Part shown: in pieces, positions 10,986 to 21,255 of the stretch
Layout of the letters: the number at the start of each line of letters is the position of its first letter
Numbering within the stretch: the stretch's first letter is position 1
Assembly: GCA_963824985.1 (NCBI GenBank)
Contig: CAWGRQ010000036.1
Location: 310,001-374,000, forward strand
DNA: 64,000 bases
Direction: 5' to 3'
Source: JAFNAG01 sp963824985
GTDB lineage: Bacteria; Acidobacteriota; UBA6911
Notes under the pieces: model-generated
What the model was told of the DNA's origin: nothing
What the model saw: only the letters and a program-made list of their open reading frames with translations
Databases searched by the model: none
Program-made: the position numbers and the translations under genes

Positions 10986-11316
10986 ACCAGGGGGTTGGGC
11001 GGATTGCACGCTCCGGGCCGCCGGTACTACGATTCCGCCAGCGAATCACCGGCCCCTCGGGGCGACCGACCCAGACTTCCCCGCGCTTCTTGATACCGGC
11101 AGCATCAGTGCAGACGCCTTCCACGACCGTCCGGGACGCTCCGCGAGGTGCGGCGCCGGAACTGAGCACGAGGCTCTAGCGCCAGCCTGAAACGGGCCAT
11201 ACGCCCGCACGCCGACCCCGCCCACCCTCCCCGGTGGTCCGGTCCTTCGCTCCCTGGACAGCTGTACCGGAGACCAGCGCGTCGCTTCCATCGGCCGCTG
11301 GGGAGAGGACACGACA
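10986..11316 (+). promoter_or_regulatory. Promoter and long leader of rny
   Basis: 331 bases without a gene. A sigma-70-like promoter is plausible: TTGCAC at 11004-11009, 18-bp spacer, TACGAT at 11028-11033, giving a leader of about 275 nt before ATG 11317. I found no recognisable riboswitch or tRNA in it. A long leader on an endoribonuclease gene could serve feedback cleavage; that is conjecture. Confidence 0.4.
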
Positions 11317-12781
11317 ATGGAAACCCTGATCGGCGCGGCCCTCATCGGCATCGCCATCGTGGTCGCCGCGGTCGTCTACGGACGAGCCCGGCCGATGCCG
11401 GCCATGGCCGGCGACGGCCCCGTGGCGGCGCCCGTGGCGACGACGGTCGAGGACCCCGAGCTGCATCGCCGCACGGCCGAGCTGCAGCGCAGCACCGAGC
11501 GCACGCACGCGCTGGAGGCCCAGCTCGATCGCCGTGGTGCGCTGCTGGACCGGCGCGAGGCCGAGCTCGAGCGCCGCGACCAGCACCTGCGAGCGCGAGA
11601 GGACCAGCTCGAACGGCTGCGCCTCGAGCGCGAGGAGGCGCTCGAGCGCATCGCCGGGCTCAGCGCCGGGCAGGCCAAGCAGGCGCTGCTCAAGGACGTC
11701 GAGGACGAGGCGCGCCACGAGTCGGTGCGGGTGCTGCGCCAGGTCGAGGAGGAGACCAAGCGCGACGCCGAGCGCCGCGTGCGCTCCATCCTCTCGCGTG
11801 GCGATGCAGCGCCTGGCGGCCTGCCATGCGGCCGAGACCACGGTGTCGGTCGTCCAGCTGCCCAGCGACGACATGAAGGGCCGCATCATCGGCCGCGAGG
11901 GGCGCAACATCCGCGCGCTGGAGAACCTCACCGGCGTCGACTTCATCATCGACGACACGCCCAACGCGGTGGTGCTCAGCGCGCTTCGACGGCGTGCGCC
12001 GCGAGATCGCGCGGATCACGCTCGAGAAGCTCCTGCAGGACGGGCGCATCCACCCGGCACGGATCGAGGAGACCTACTACCAGGCCAAGTCCGAGCTCGA
12101 GTCCCACATGGTGGAGGCGGGGGAGGAGGCGGTGCTTCGAGGCCAGCGTGCAGGGCGCTCGACCCCGAGCTGGTCAAGATCCTCGGCCGCCTGAAGTTCC
12201 GCACCAGCTACGGCCAGAACGTGCTGGCCCACTCGATCGAGTGCGCCCACCTGGCCGCGCTGATGGCCTCGGAGCTGGGGGCGAGCACGAAGACCGCGCG
12301 CCGTGCGGCGCTGCTGCACGACATCGGCAAGGCCGTCTCGCACGAGATCGAGGGGCCGCACGCGCTCGTCGGCGGCGACCTGGCGCGCCGCCACGGCGAG
12401 GCCGAGGCCGTCGCCCACGCGATGGAGGCCCACCACAACGAGGTCGAGCCCCAGACCGTCGAGGCGGTGATCGTGCAGGCCGCCGACGCGCTGTCGGGCG
12501 CCCGCCCGGGCGCGCGCGGCGAGTCGCTGGAGCAGTACGTCAAGCGCCTGCGCGACCTCGAGCAGATCGCCGCCCGCCACGACGGCGTCGACAAGGTCTA
12601 CGCGATGCAGGCCGGCCGCGAGATCCGCGTGATCGTCGAGCCGGGCACGATCGACGACGACGCCGCCGTCGCGTTGCTCGCACACCAGATCGCCCGCGAG
12701 ATCGAGCGCGAGCTCGAGTACCCCGGCCAGATCAAGGTCACGGTGATCCGGGAGTCGCGGGCGGTGGACTACGCGAAGTGA
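11317..12781 (+). CDS. rny: Ribonuclease Y (frameshifts)
   Basis: Membrane-anchored endoribonuclease initiating mRNA decay. Order: N-terminal membrane helix (about residues 3-22), long coiled coil rich in Glu/Arg (45-155), KH domain (MKGRIIGREGRNIRALENL), then HD domain (AHSIECAHLAALMA...ALLHDIGKAV) and C-terminal KVTVIRESRAVDYAK. Start ATG 11317 sits behind GGGAGAGG. At least four extra bases (near 11800, 11984, 12130 and 12150) break the frame. RNase J and RNase Y in one organism matches many Actinomycetota and Bacillota relatives. Confidence 0.93.
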
Positions 12782-12800
12782 GCGCGTGCGTCGGTCCGTC

Positions 12801-12806
12801 TACCCT
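12801..12806 (+). promoter_or_regulatory. TANNNT -10 box of miaB
   Basis: TACCCT, 11 nt before ATG 12818, no Shine-Dalgarno in the gap. Confidence 0.45.
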
Positions 12807-12817
12807 GTGGGCGGCCG

Positions 12818-14161
12818 ATGAGCGGGACCTACCACGTCACCACCTTCGGGTGCCAGATGAACGAGCACGACTCCGAGCGCATGAAGGGGATGCTCGAGTC
12901 GCTCGGCTACGCGGAGACCGACGCCGTCGATCGACGCCGGAGCTGATCCTGTTCAACACCTGCTCGATCCGCGAGAAGGCCGACAGCCGCTTCGTGGCCC
13001 ATCTGCGTCAGGCCGCCGCGCACAAGCGCCGCGACCCGCGGCGTCGTCATCGGCGTCGGCGGCTGCTGGGCGCAGTCGGTCAAGGACGACGTCTTCCGGC
13101 GGTTCCCGTTCGTCGACGTGGCCTTCGGGCCCGGGCAGGTCCACAAGCTCGCCGAGTTCCTGACCAGCGACTCGCTGACCGCGCAGGGCTTCTTCGAGTT
13201 CGAGGGCTTCACCGGCCACCTGCCGGCCAAGCGCGCGCGCGACGTTCCAGGCCTGGGTGCAGATCTCCGTCGGCTGCAACATGAAGTGCTCGTACTGCAT
13301 CGTGCCCACCACGCGCGGGCGCGAGGTCGACCGCCCGCTCGACGAGCTGGTCGCCGAGGCGCGTGCGCAGGTCGCCCAAGGGGTGCGCGAGGTCACGCTG
13401 CTGGGCCAGAACGTCAACGCCTACGGCCGCCATGTCCGTGGCGCGGAGGGCGGGGCGACCTCGTTCGCCCGCCTGCTCGCCGAGCTCGACGCCATCGACG
13501 GCCTGCGACCGCATCCGCTACACGAGCCCGCACCCGCAGGACATGAAGGAGGACGTGGTCGTCGCGCACGCGGAGCTGTCCTCGCGTCTGCCCGCACATG
13601 CACCTCCCGCTGCAGTCCGGCTCGTCGCGCGTCCTGAAGGCGATGCGCCGGACCTACGACCGCGAGCGCTTCCTGGACCGCGTGGCGCTCATCCGCGAGC
13701 ACGACCCGGACATCGCGCTGACGACCGACATCATCGTCGGCTTCCCAGGCGAGACCGAGGCCGACTTCGAGCAGACGCTCGAGGTCTGCGAGGAGGTCGG
13801 CTTCGACGGCGCGTTCACGTTCATCTACTCGCCACGACGCGGGACCGAGGCGGCGGCCTTCGTGGAGGACTTCGTGGCCCACGAGACGTCCGTCGCGCGC
13901 ATGGAGCGCCTCGTCGAGGTGGTCCAGCGCCGCGCGGCGCAGCGGGCCCAGCGCTTCGTCGGCCGGACGCTCGACGTGCTCGTCGAGGGCTCGTCGCGCA
14001 CGGACCCGTCCCGGCTGCGCGGCCGCACGGGCCACAACAAGGTCGTCAACTTCGCGGGCCTCGCCGAGCCGGGAGACATCGTGGGCGTGGCCATCACCGC
14101 CGCGACGCGCCAGACGCTGACGGGCGAGATGTCGCTGCTGGCCCGCGCGGCAGCCGGCTGA
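12818..14161 (+). CDS. miaB: tRNA-2-methylthio-N6-dimethylallyladenosine synthase (frameshifts)
   Basis: Radical SAM methylthiotransferase that adds 2-methylthio to i6A37 of tRNA, finishing the modification begun by MiaA (18.4 kb). Visible: HVTTFGCQMNEHDSERM of the UPF0004 cluster domain, NTCSIREKAD, GVGGCWAQ, the SAM cluster CNMKCSYCIVPTTRG, LLGQNVNAYG, GFPGETEADFEQT, and a C-terminal TRAM domain to LLARAAAG. Three cluster-domain cysteines plus CxxxCxxC are all present. Several indels (for example near 12930, 13040, 13245, 13510 and 13590) interrupt the frame. Confidence 0.94.
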
Positions 14162-14198
14162 CCGCCCGGCGCGCTCCATCCACCCGGCATGCGAACAT

Positions 14199-15284
14199 GT
14201 GTTCGTGCGCTGGGACAACCTGAAGATCGAGGCCGAGGCGCGGCACGCGGCTGCCCGGGTATCGCGACGGGGCGGTCGTCCGCCGCTTCGACGCGCCAGA
14301 GGCACTGGACATGCGCTTCTACGAGGTGCGCGCCAAGTAGCGCGCTCAACCGCGTGCCCGAGGCCTCACGGATGCCGTTCCGGTGGACCGTGAACCCCTA
14401 TCGGGGTTGCAGCCATGCGTGCGTGTACTGCTTCGCCCGTCCGACCCACACCTACCTCGACTTCGACGCCGGACGCGACTTCGAGCGCGAGATCGTCGTC
14501 AAGGTCAACGCGCCCGAGGTTCTGCGGGCCGAGCTGCGCGCGGCCGTCGTGGAAGGGCGAGCACGTCGCGATGGGGACGAACACCGACCCCTACCAGTGG
14601 GTCGAGGGCCGCTACCGGCTCATGCCGGGCATCTGGGAGGCGCTGCGCGACTGCGCGCAACCCGTGCTCGGTGCTCACGAAGTCGCCGCTGCTGCTCCGC
14701 GACCTGCCGCTGCTGCGGGAGATCGCCGCGGTGACCGACATCAGCGCCAACCTCATCGATCCCGACGCTGGAGGAGAAGGCATGGCGCGCCACCGAGCCG
14801 CACACGCCCAACCCGCGTGCGCGGATGGAGGCGGTGGCCGAGCTCAACCGCGCCGGCATCCCGACCGGAGTTCTTGTCGCGCCGCTCATGCCGGGCATCA
14901 ACGACGACCCGCGCAGGTGCGAGGCCATCCTCGAGGCGGCCGCCGAGGCCGGGGCGACGAGCATCGGCGGGATCGGCGCTGCACCTGCGCGGCGAGGTGC
15001 GCGAGGTGTTCATGGAGCTGGCTGGCGGCCGCAGCGCCCCGACCTCGTCGAGCGGTACGAGGAGCTCTACGCGCGCGGGGCCTACCTGCCGCAAGGCCGA
15101 GCGCGAGCGTCTCAGTCGGCTGCTGCGCAGCGTCCGGACGCGGCCGATGGCGCCATTCCGGCGCGATCCGGCCGACGCGCGGCCCATCGACCGCGCGGCG
15201 CGTGCGCCGGGCCGCGCGTTCCGGGGTCCGCGACCGCAAGATCGGTCCGCTCCGCCCCGCGCCGTGCAGGAGGCGCTGTTCTGA
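14199..15284 (+). CDS. Rv2578c-family radical SAM protein (frameshifts)
   Basis: Resembles the actinobacterial Rv2578c family. Seen: SALNRVPEASRMPFRWTVNP, the cluster motif GCSHACVYCFARPTH (CxxxCxxC), NTDPYQWVEGRYRLMPGIW, APLMPGINDDP, GGIALHLRGEVREVFM, and a C-terminus VQEALF. The biochemical reaction of this family is not known to me; similarity to the spore photoproduct lyase branch has been proposed. GTG 14199 begins VFVRWDNLKIE. Several indels, for example near 14560, 14670, 14770 and 14985. It sits just behind miaB but with a 37-bp gap, so co-transcription is possible. Confidence 0.8.
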
Positions 15285-15356
15285 TCGCTGCCCCGGTCGT
15301 CCTCGGCCTTCTGGCCCCTTGGGGAAGCCTCGTTTCATCACCCGAAGCCGATCGAG

Positions 15357-15800
15357 ATGTTCGCCGTGCGCAGGTACCCGATGATGCTCGCCGGATCGCT
15401 GCTCGTCTCGGTCGCCGTTGCGATGCCCGCGAGTGCTGCGTCCAGGCGGACGTATCACTTCTTCAGCAAGCAGATCACGAGTCAGACCTTCGATGCGACG
15501 GGCAAGGCCATCACGAACCCGAACGCCGCGCCGGCCGCCGGGGACTACTTCATCGCGACCGACAACGACTACGTCGGCAACCACAAGAAGCATGTAAAGA
15601 GCGTGTATGCGACCGACCACATCATCTGCACCTTCCTGACCGTGGACACCACGAACTTCTCCTTCACCGCGGTCAGCGACGCGCAACTCGCCCTTCCCGG
15701 CGGCATGCTCATCCTCGATCGCGCAGCCGCGGACCTTCAGCGGCACGACGGTATTCGAGAACGAGATGACTCAACGGCACACCGACATGATCGAGAACCT
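15357..15800 (+). CDS. Secreted protein of unknown function, allene-oxide-cyclase-like barrel suspected (frameshift)
   Basis: Starts MFAVRRYPMMLAGSLLVSVAV with an Ala-x-Ala signal-peptidase site near residue 26, so it should be exported. The mature part (TYHFFSKQITSQTFDATGK, DYFIATDNDYVGNHKK, ICTFLTVD) followed, in the next frame, by RTFSGTTVFENE resembles the small beta-barrel 'allene oxide cyclase-like' secreted proteins of Actinomycetota, but that is a weak fold-level guess. The frame changes near 15720-15735 and the true end is unclear. Codons are noticeably richer in A and T than the neighbours (aagcatgtaaag), hinting at acquisition by transfer. Confidence 0.5.
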
Positions 15801-15897
15801 GACAGTGCGATGGGCGCCATCCCCACTCGGGGGCTTCGCGCACGCCCGGCCCGCCGGCACTTGCCTTCCGCCACCCCGGACGGTTACGGTCCGGAAA

Positions 15898-16173
15898 GTG
15901 GTCGTATACAGCGTCCAGGCCGTCCCGTCCGAGCACGTCGCGGAGCTCGCTCACGCCGAGATCCCGCAGCTCGGCACCGGGTACGACGCCTACATCTGCG
16001 GCCGCTGCGCGCATGTCGTCGCCACCGGCGGCGATGGTGAGCCCGACCCAGCGTCGCAGGTGTGGATCCGCTGCGTCGGATGCGGGTGGAGCGTGGCGAT
16101 CCCCCCGCCGGCGATCCCGGTTCCGGGCACGGTCGCGCGGCCGGCGAAGGACAGCGAGCGCACGCGCCCCTGA
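15898..16173 (+). CDS. Small CxxC...CxxC zinc-ribbon protein, unknown
   Basis: About 91 residues from GTG 15898 (VVVYSVQAVPSEHVAELAHA). It contains two cysteine pairs, CGRC and CVGC, about 28 residues apart, the layout of a zinc ribbon, and a proline-rich tail. I do not recognise the family. The frame is open upstream into the preceding gene, so a longer start cannot be excluded. No clear ribosome site; AGGCCGTC-like sequence lies downstream instead. Confidence 0.45.
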   Translation: MVVYSVQAVPSEHVAELAHAEIPQLGTGYDAYICGRCAHVVATGGDGEPDPASQVWIRCVGCGWSVAIPPPAIPVPGTVARPAKDSERTRP

Positions 16174-16398
16174 GCGTCGGGCGCTGTCGGCACGCGGACG
16201 TCGCCCGGAGCTCGGCCGGGTGCCCGTCGGGTCTGATCGTCGGCCTCGATCCGCCCGGTGCGCACGCGCAGCATCTGCATGCGGTGCAGGGGTTTCTCGC
16301 CTTCGGCAATGTGTGCGCGGCGACACACAGCGGTTCAAGGCGGGTCCCATGGTGGAAGGAGACCAGAGGCCCCGGCCACCACCGACCCCGAGGAGACG

Positions 16399-17293
16399 AT
16401 GAAGATGCTCCTGCACACCCGCAGCCACAGCTGGCGCGAGGCGGGCCTGGCCCGTCAGTTGAGCGCCCGCGCCGTGAAGCGCGCGCGCATCCAGACCCTG
16501 GTGCTGCTGCCGATGATCGCCGGCGTGCTCGTCCTGTACTCCTACCGGCGGGGGATCTTCGGCATCGACGAGCCGGTCCGGATCGCCACCGTCATCGCGC
16601 TCGTCGCCCTGGGCTGGCAGTTCGCGCGAGACCTCGGTCGCGCCGCCGGCCCGACGCTGTTCCGGCGACTCGATCCCGGCGACGGCCGGCACGATCGGCT
16701 TCCTCGTCCGGTTCTTCACGATCGTCGTCTCGGTCATCGTCGCGCTGCGGGTCGCGGGCCTCGACCCGCGCACGCTCGCCGTCGGCGGTGCGTTCACCGC
16801 GGTCATCCTCGGTCTCGCCGCCCAGCAGACGTTCGGCAACCTCTTCGCCGGGCTGGTCCTGCTCAGCGCGCGGCCGTTCCGCGTCGGTGACCGCGTGCGG
16901 CTGCAGGGCGGCGGCCTGGCCGGGAACATCGAGGGCGTGGTCAGCTCGCTCGGGCTGCTCTACACGATCTTCTCCAACGGCGAGGACCAGATCATGGTCC
17001 CCAACAACGTCGTGCTGAACGTGGCGGTCATCCCGTTGACCGAGCCCTCCGGCGTCAACCTCCGGGCGCGGCTGCGGCCCGGGGTCACCCCGATCGACAT
17101 CCAGGCGCTGCTGGAGGAGACCGTCGAGACCGCGATGCGCGACAAGCCGCGCGTCGCGCTGGAGGAGATCGACGGCGACGAGACCGTCGTGCGCATCGGC
17201 GTCTCGCCGGAGAGCCCGGCGGAGGGCGCCCGGCTCTCGTCGGAGGTGCTGCGCGCCCTCTCGGCCGAGACGCGGCGCGCCGAGGCCGCCTGA
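16399..17293 (+). CDS. mscS: MscS-family mechanosensitive channel (one frameshift)
   Basis: Turgor-release channel of about 298 residues. Membrane helices lie at about residues 30-55 and 58-78; the pore-lining TM3 and beta domain are clear: FTAVILGLAAQQTFGNLFAG then SARPFRVGDRVRLQGG and IMVPNNVVLNVAVI. One extra C near 16670 shifts the frame; the conserved sequence continues immediately. ATG 16399 follows GAGGAG by four bases. The 225 bases upstream hold no gene I can support. Confidence 0.88.
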
Positions 17294-17322
17294 CCGCGGC
17301 CGCCCGGGCCGCGAGGCCGCGG
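17294..17322. terminator. Hairpin between convergent mscS and SDR genes
   Basis: Perfect 8-bp stem ccgcggcc / ggccgcgg with a 13-nt loop immediately after the mscS stop codon. Confidence 0.45.
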
Positions 17323-17380
17323 GTCGGTCGGTGACCACCGCCGGCGGCGACGGCGGGAAACCGCCCGCAGCGTCGCCCGC

Positions 17381-18172
17381 TCAGCGCTTGTGGGCCTGGC
17401 CGCGCACCATCTGGCCGGCGATGTCCTCGGCGCCGAGGCGCCTGGCGACCCGGGCCGAGAGCTCCGGCGCGACGCCCGCGAACGTCGCGCCGGCGCGCAT
17501 CGCGATGGGCGCGACGTCGACCTCGCCCTTGTCCTGCGTGATCGCCCGGACGACGGCGGCCGCGACCTCCTCCGGGGTGCTCGTGCCCACGCCCCGCGGC
17601 AGCTTGGTCTGAGCGTCGTGGAACATGCCGGCGTTGCGGATGAAGCCGGGGAACACGACGCTGACGCCCACGCCGCGAGGGGCGAGGTCGCCGCGCAGGC
17701 CCTGACCGAAGCCGCGCAGCCCGAACTTCGTGGCGCTGTAGACGGCGCTGCCCGACTGGCTGGACTTGCCCGACAGGGACGAGATGAGCACGATGTGGCC
17801 GCGCCGGCGGGCCGCCATGCGCTCACCCAGCACGCGCGACAGCACCATGGGCGCACGCAGGTTGACCTCCAGCGCCAGGTCGATCTGGTCCACGCGGAAG
17901 TCCAGGACGTCGCCCGACGCGGGCACCCCGGCGTTGGCGACGAGCACGTCGACGTCCGCCGCCTCCTCGAGGAGGCGATCGACCTCGTCGCGCCGTGCGA
18001 GATCCACGGCCGTCGCACGGCCTCCGATCTCGGTCGCGAGTGGCTCGAGGACGTCGGCGCGCCGGCCCGTGATCAGCAGGGCGGCGCCCTCGGCGTGCAG
18101 GCGCCGGGCGATGGCGTGGCCGATGCCCCCGGTGGCGCCGGTGAGCAGGACCGATGAACCCCTGAGCTCCAT
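17381..18172 (-). CDS. Short-chain dehydrogenase/reductase
   Basis: Classical SDR of 263 residues, uninterrupted. Cofactor loop TGATGGIG at residues 11-18, NAG at 80-82, catalytic Tyr145 and Lys149 in YSATK, with a Ser in the ISSLSGK stretch. Arg at 37-38 after the second strand suggests NADP preference. The later part (VVFPGFIRNAGMF) is usual for SDRs reducing acyl or sugar ketones, but the substrate cannot be inferred. ATG 18172 is preceded by AAAGGG on the minus strand, so this gene has a leader. No operon partners. Confidence 0.9.
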   Translation of the reverse strand: MELRGSSVLLTGATGGIGHAIARRLHAEGAALLITGRRADVLEPLATEIGGRATAVDLARRDEVDRLLEEAADVDVLVANAGVPASGDVLDFRVDQIDLALEVNLRAPMVLSRVLGERMAARRRGHIVLISSLSGKSSQSGSAVYSATKFGLRGFGQGLRGDLAPRGVGVSVVFPGFIRNAGMFHDAQTKLPRGVGTSTPEEVAAAVVRAITQDKGEVDVAPIAMRAGATFAGVAPELSARVARRLGAEDIAGQMVRGQAHKR

Positions 18173-18397
18173 CGGCCAACCCTTTCATGCGCGGGGGTGA
18201 AGTGGTGCCGACGCCGGTGACCCGGGCGCGCCGGGTCCGCGCCGCCGCGTGCGATCGCGCCGGGGGGCGGTCCCGCCGGCACCAGACCGGCGCCGATGGC
18301 GCGAAGGTGGGGCATGAGCCCACGTTCGCGCCATCCGCGCTCCCCGCGCCGGGCGTGGGGCATGCGCCAGCGCACGGCCACGCTCGCCCCGGGCTGG

Positions 18398-18403
18398 CAT
18401 CCT
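18398..18403 (+). promoter_or_regulatory. -10-like box of miaA
   Basis: CATCCT (variant of TANNNT keeping A2 and T6), 7 nt before GTG 18411. Confidence 0.3.
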
Positions 18404-18410
18404 GCGCGCC

Positions 18411-19317
<907 letters not shown>

Positions 19318-19330
19318 GTCTCGCGCGCCG

Positions 19331-20177
19331 ATGCGCTTCGAGAAGTGGCAGGCGCTCGGCAACGACTACATCATCCTCGAGCGCGGCCGGCTGCCGTTCG
19401 CGCTGACCCGCCGCGCGTGCGGCGCCTGTGCGACCGCCACCTCGGCGTCGGCGCCGACGGCGTGCTCGAGCTCGCGCCCGCCCGACGCCGACGGGCTTCG
19501 TCGCGCGCCTGCGGATCTTCAACCCCGACGGCTCGGAGGCCGAGCTGTCGGGCAACGGCGCGCGCGAGGCCGTCCTGTACCTGCGCCGCCGCGGCTGGAC
19601 CGCAGGCGCGACAGTTCTCGATCCAGACCGTCGCCGGCGAGATCCGCGCCGACGATCCATCGACGAGCGCTCCTGCCGCTGGACATGGGCCGCGCGCGCT
19701 GCGTCCGCGACTTCCCGCCGGCGGCGAGACGGGCCGGGCGCTCCAGGCGGCGGGGGACCTGGCGCTTCCAGCACGTCACGATCGGCAACCCGCAGTGCGC
19801 CGATCCGCGTCGCCGACGCCGAGCGAGCTCGAGGCGCTCGACCTCGCCGCAGCTCGGGCCCGGCGATCGAGCACCACGCCGCGTTCCCGAACCGCACCAA
19901 CGTCTCGTTCTGGACGCGCGCTCGCGCCCGACCGCGATCCGCGCGCGCATCTTCGAGCGCGGGGTGGGCGAGACGAGCGTCGTCGGGCACCGGCGCCAGC
20001 GGCGCGGCGGTCGCGCACGTGCTGCGCGGCGGCGACTCGCCCGGTGACGGTGGAGCTCGACGGCGGCGAGCTCGTGGTCGACGTCGACGAGAGCGCTGCA
20101 CGTCGACCTGACCGGCTGGGCCGTCCCGGTGTACGCGCGGCGAGCAGAGCGCTGGCCAGCTGCCGCCGACCGCCTGA
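19331..20177 (+). CDS. dapF: DapF-family epimerase lacking both catalytic cysteines (frameshifts)
   Basis: Diaminopimelate epimerase fold, orthologous by position (miaA-dapF-...-hflX, as in mycobacteria) and by sequence: FEKWQALGNDYIILE, NPDGSEAEL, IGNPQCA, FPNRTNVSFW, FERGVGET. DapF normally interconverts LL- and meso-diaminopimelate with two cysteines in CGNGxR and CGTG/CGSG. Here the first motif is SGNGAR and the second reads (S or V)GTGASGAAVAH, so both cysteines are missing. Indels near 19425, 19485, 19665, 19725, 19990 and 20130 interrupt the frame, but the first serine codon (tcg) lies in a clean stretch. Activity is therefore uncertain although the rest of the site is intact. Confidence 0.85.
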
Positions 20178-20203
20178 GCCGCGGGCCGGCCGCGCGGCGC
20201 GAC

Positions 20204-20209
20204 TAGGGT
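20204..20209 (+). promoter_or_regulatory. TANNNT -10 box of dapD
   Basis: TAGGGT, 8 nt before ATG 20218, inside the 40-bp dapF-dapD gap; implies dapD has its own promoter. A GGGG also precedes the ATG, so a ribosome site cannot be excluded. Confidence 0.4.
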
Positions 20210-20217
20210 CGGGGCAC

Positions 20218-21213
20218 ATGAGCGAGCAGCAGCGATCAGCGGCGGCGCATGGGGCATCGGCCTGGCGACCGCCACCCCCGACGGCCGCGTCCTCGACACG
20301 CTCTACCTCGCCGCGCCTGGGCGTCGACGACGCGCCGCTGGGGCGCAGGGCGGCACCCGCCCGCTGCAGTCGCCAGGCCACCGACCTGGCGGCGGCGCGG
20401 TCGCCGCCGCGGCGCGCCCCGACGACTGCGCGACGTCGGTCACGGCCGTCCTGACCGTCGTCGAGCGACCTCCAGGCCTCGCCCGCCGACGCCCACGACG
20501 CCTACCTGCGCCTGCACCTGCTCTCGCACCGCCTCGTGCACGCCGCACGGCCTCAACCTCGACGGGCATCTTCGGCGTCCTGCCCAACGTCGCGTGGACC
20601 AACCACGGCCCGGTCGACCTCGCGGCGCTGCCGACGTCGCGCTGCGCTTCCGCGCGCGCCGGCGAGCCGCTCGCCGTCGCACGGCGTCGACAAGTTCCCG
20701 CGGATGACCGACTACGTCGCGCCGAGCGGCGTGCGGATCGCCGACGCCGACCGGGTCCGCCTCGGCGCGCATCTCGCCGAGGGCACGACGGTCATGCACG
20801 AGGGCTTCGTGAACTTCAACGCCGGCACGCTCGGCGCCTCGATGGTCGAGGGCCGCATCAGGCCGGCGTCGTCGTCGGCGACGGCAGCGGACATCGGCGG
20901 CGGCGCGTCGATCATGGGCACGCTGTCGGGCGGCGGCACGCGACGATCATCTCGATCGGCGAGCGCTGCCTGCTCGGCGCCAACGCCGGGCTCGGCATCT
21001 CGCTCGGCGACGACTGCATCGTCGAGGCCGGCCTCTACGTGACGGCCGGCACGCGCGTGACGCTGCCCGACGGCGAGGTCGTCAAGGCGCTCGAGCTGTC
21101 CGGCGCCGACGGCCTGCTGTTCCGCCGCAACTCGCAGACCGGCGCGGTCGAGGCGCTGCCGCGCTCCGGTGACCTGGGGCGGCCTCAACGCCGCCCTGCA
21201 CGCCAACGACTGA
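20218..21213 (+). CDS. dapD: Tetrahydrodipicolinate N-succinyltransferase, actinobacterial type (frameshifts)
   Basis: Left-handed beta-helix succinyltransferase of the lysine/DAP succinylase route. The actinobacterial form is recognised by VDKFPRMTDYVAPSGVRIAD, RLGAHLAEGTTVMHEGFVNF, NAGTLGASMVEGRI and DIGGGASIMGTLSGGG, then GANAGLGISLGDDCIVEAGL. About eight indels disturb the N-terminal half; from 20700 the frame is mostly clean. It ends convergent with dapC over a hairpin. Confidence is high from the hexapeptide-repeat core. Confidence 0.93.
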
Positions 21214-21234
21214 CCGTCCGGCGCCCTCCGGCGT

Positions 21235-21253
21235 CCGCCCGGACCGCGGGCGG
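21235..21253. terminator. Hairpin between convergent dapD and dapC
   Basis: Perfect 7-bp stem ccgcccg / cgggcgg with a 5-nt loop, 21 bases after the dapD stop. Confidence 0.45.
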
Positions 21254-21255
21254 GA

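Noticed and set aside
10986..11316. tRNA or small RNA gene in the rny leader
   Set aside because: No cloverleaf arms or GTTC-type T-loop could be folded by eye; treated as leader.
19600..20050. Interpreting the dapF frameshifts as evidence that dapF is a pseudogene
   Set aside because: Indel density is the same as in recA and hflX, and residues outside the two cysteines are fully conserved; the cysteine loss is a separate observation.
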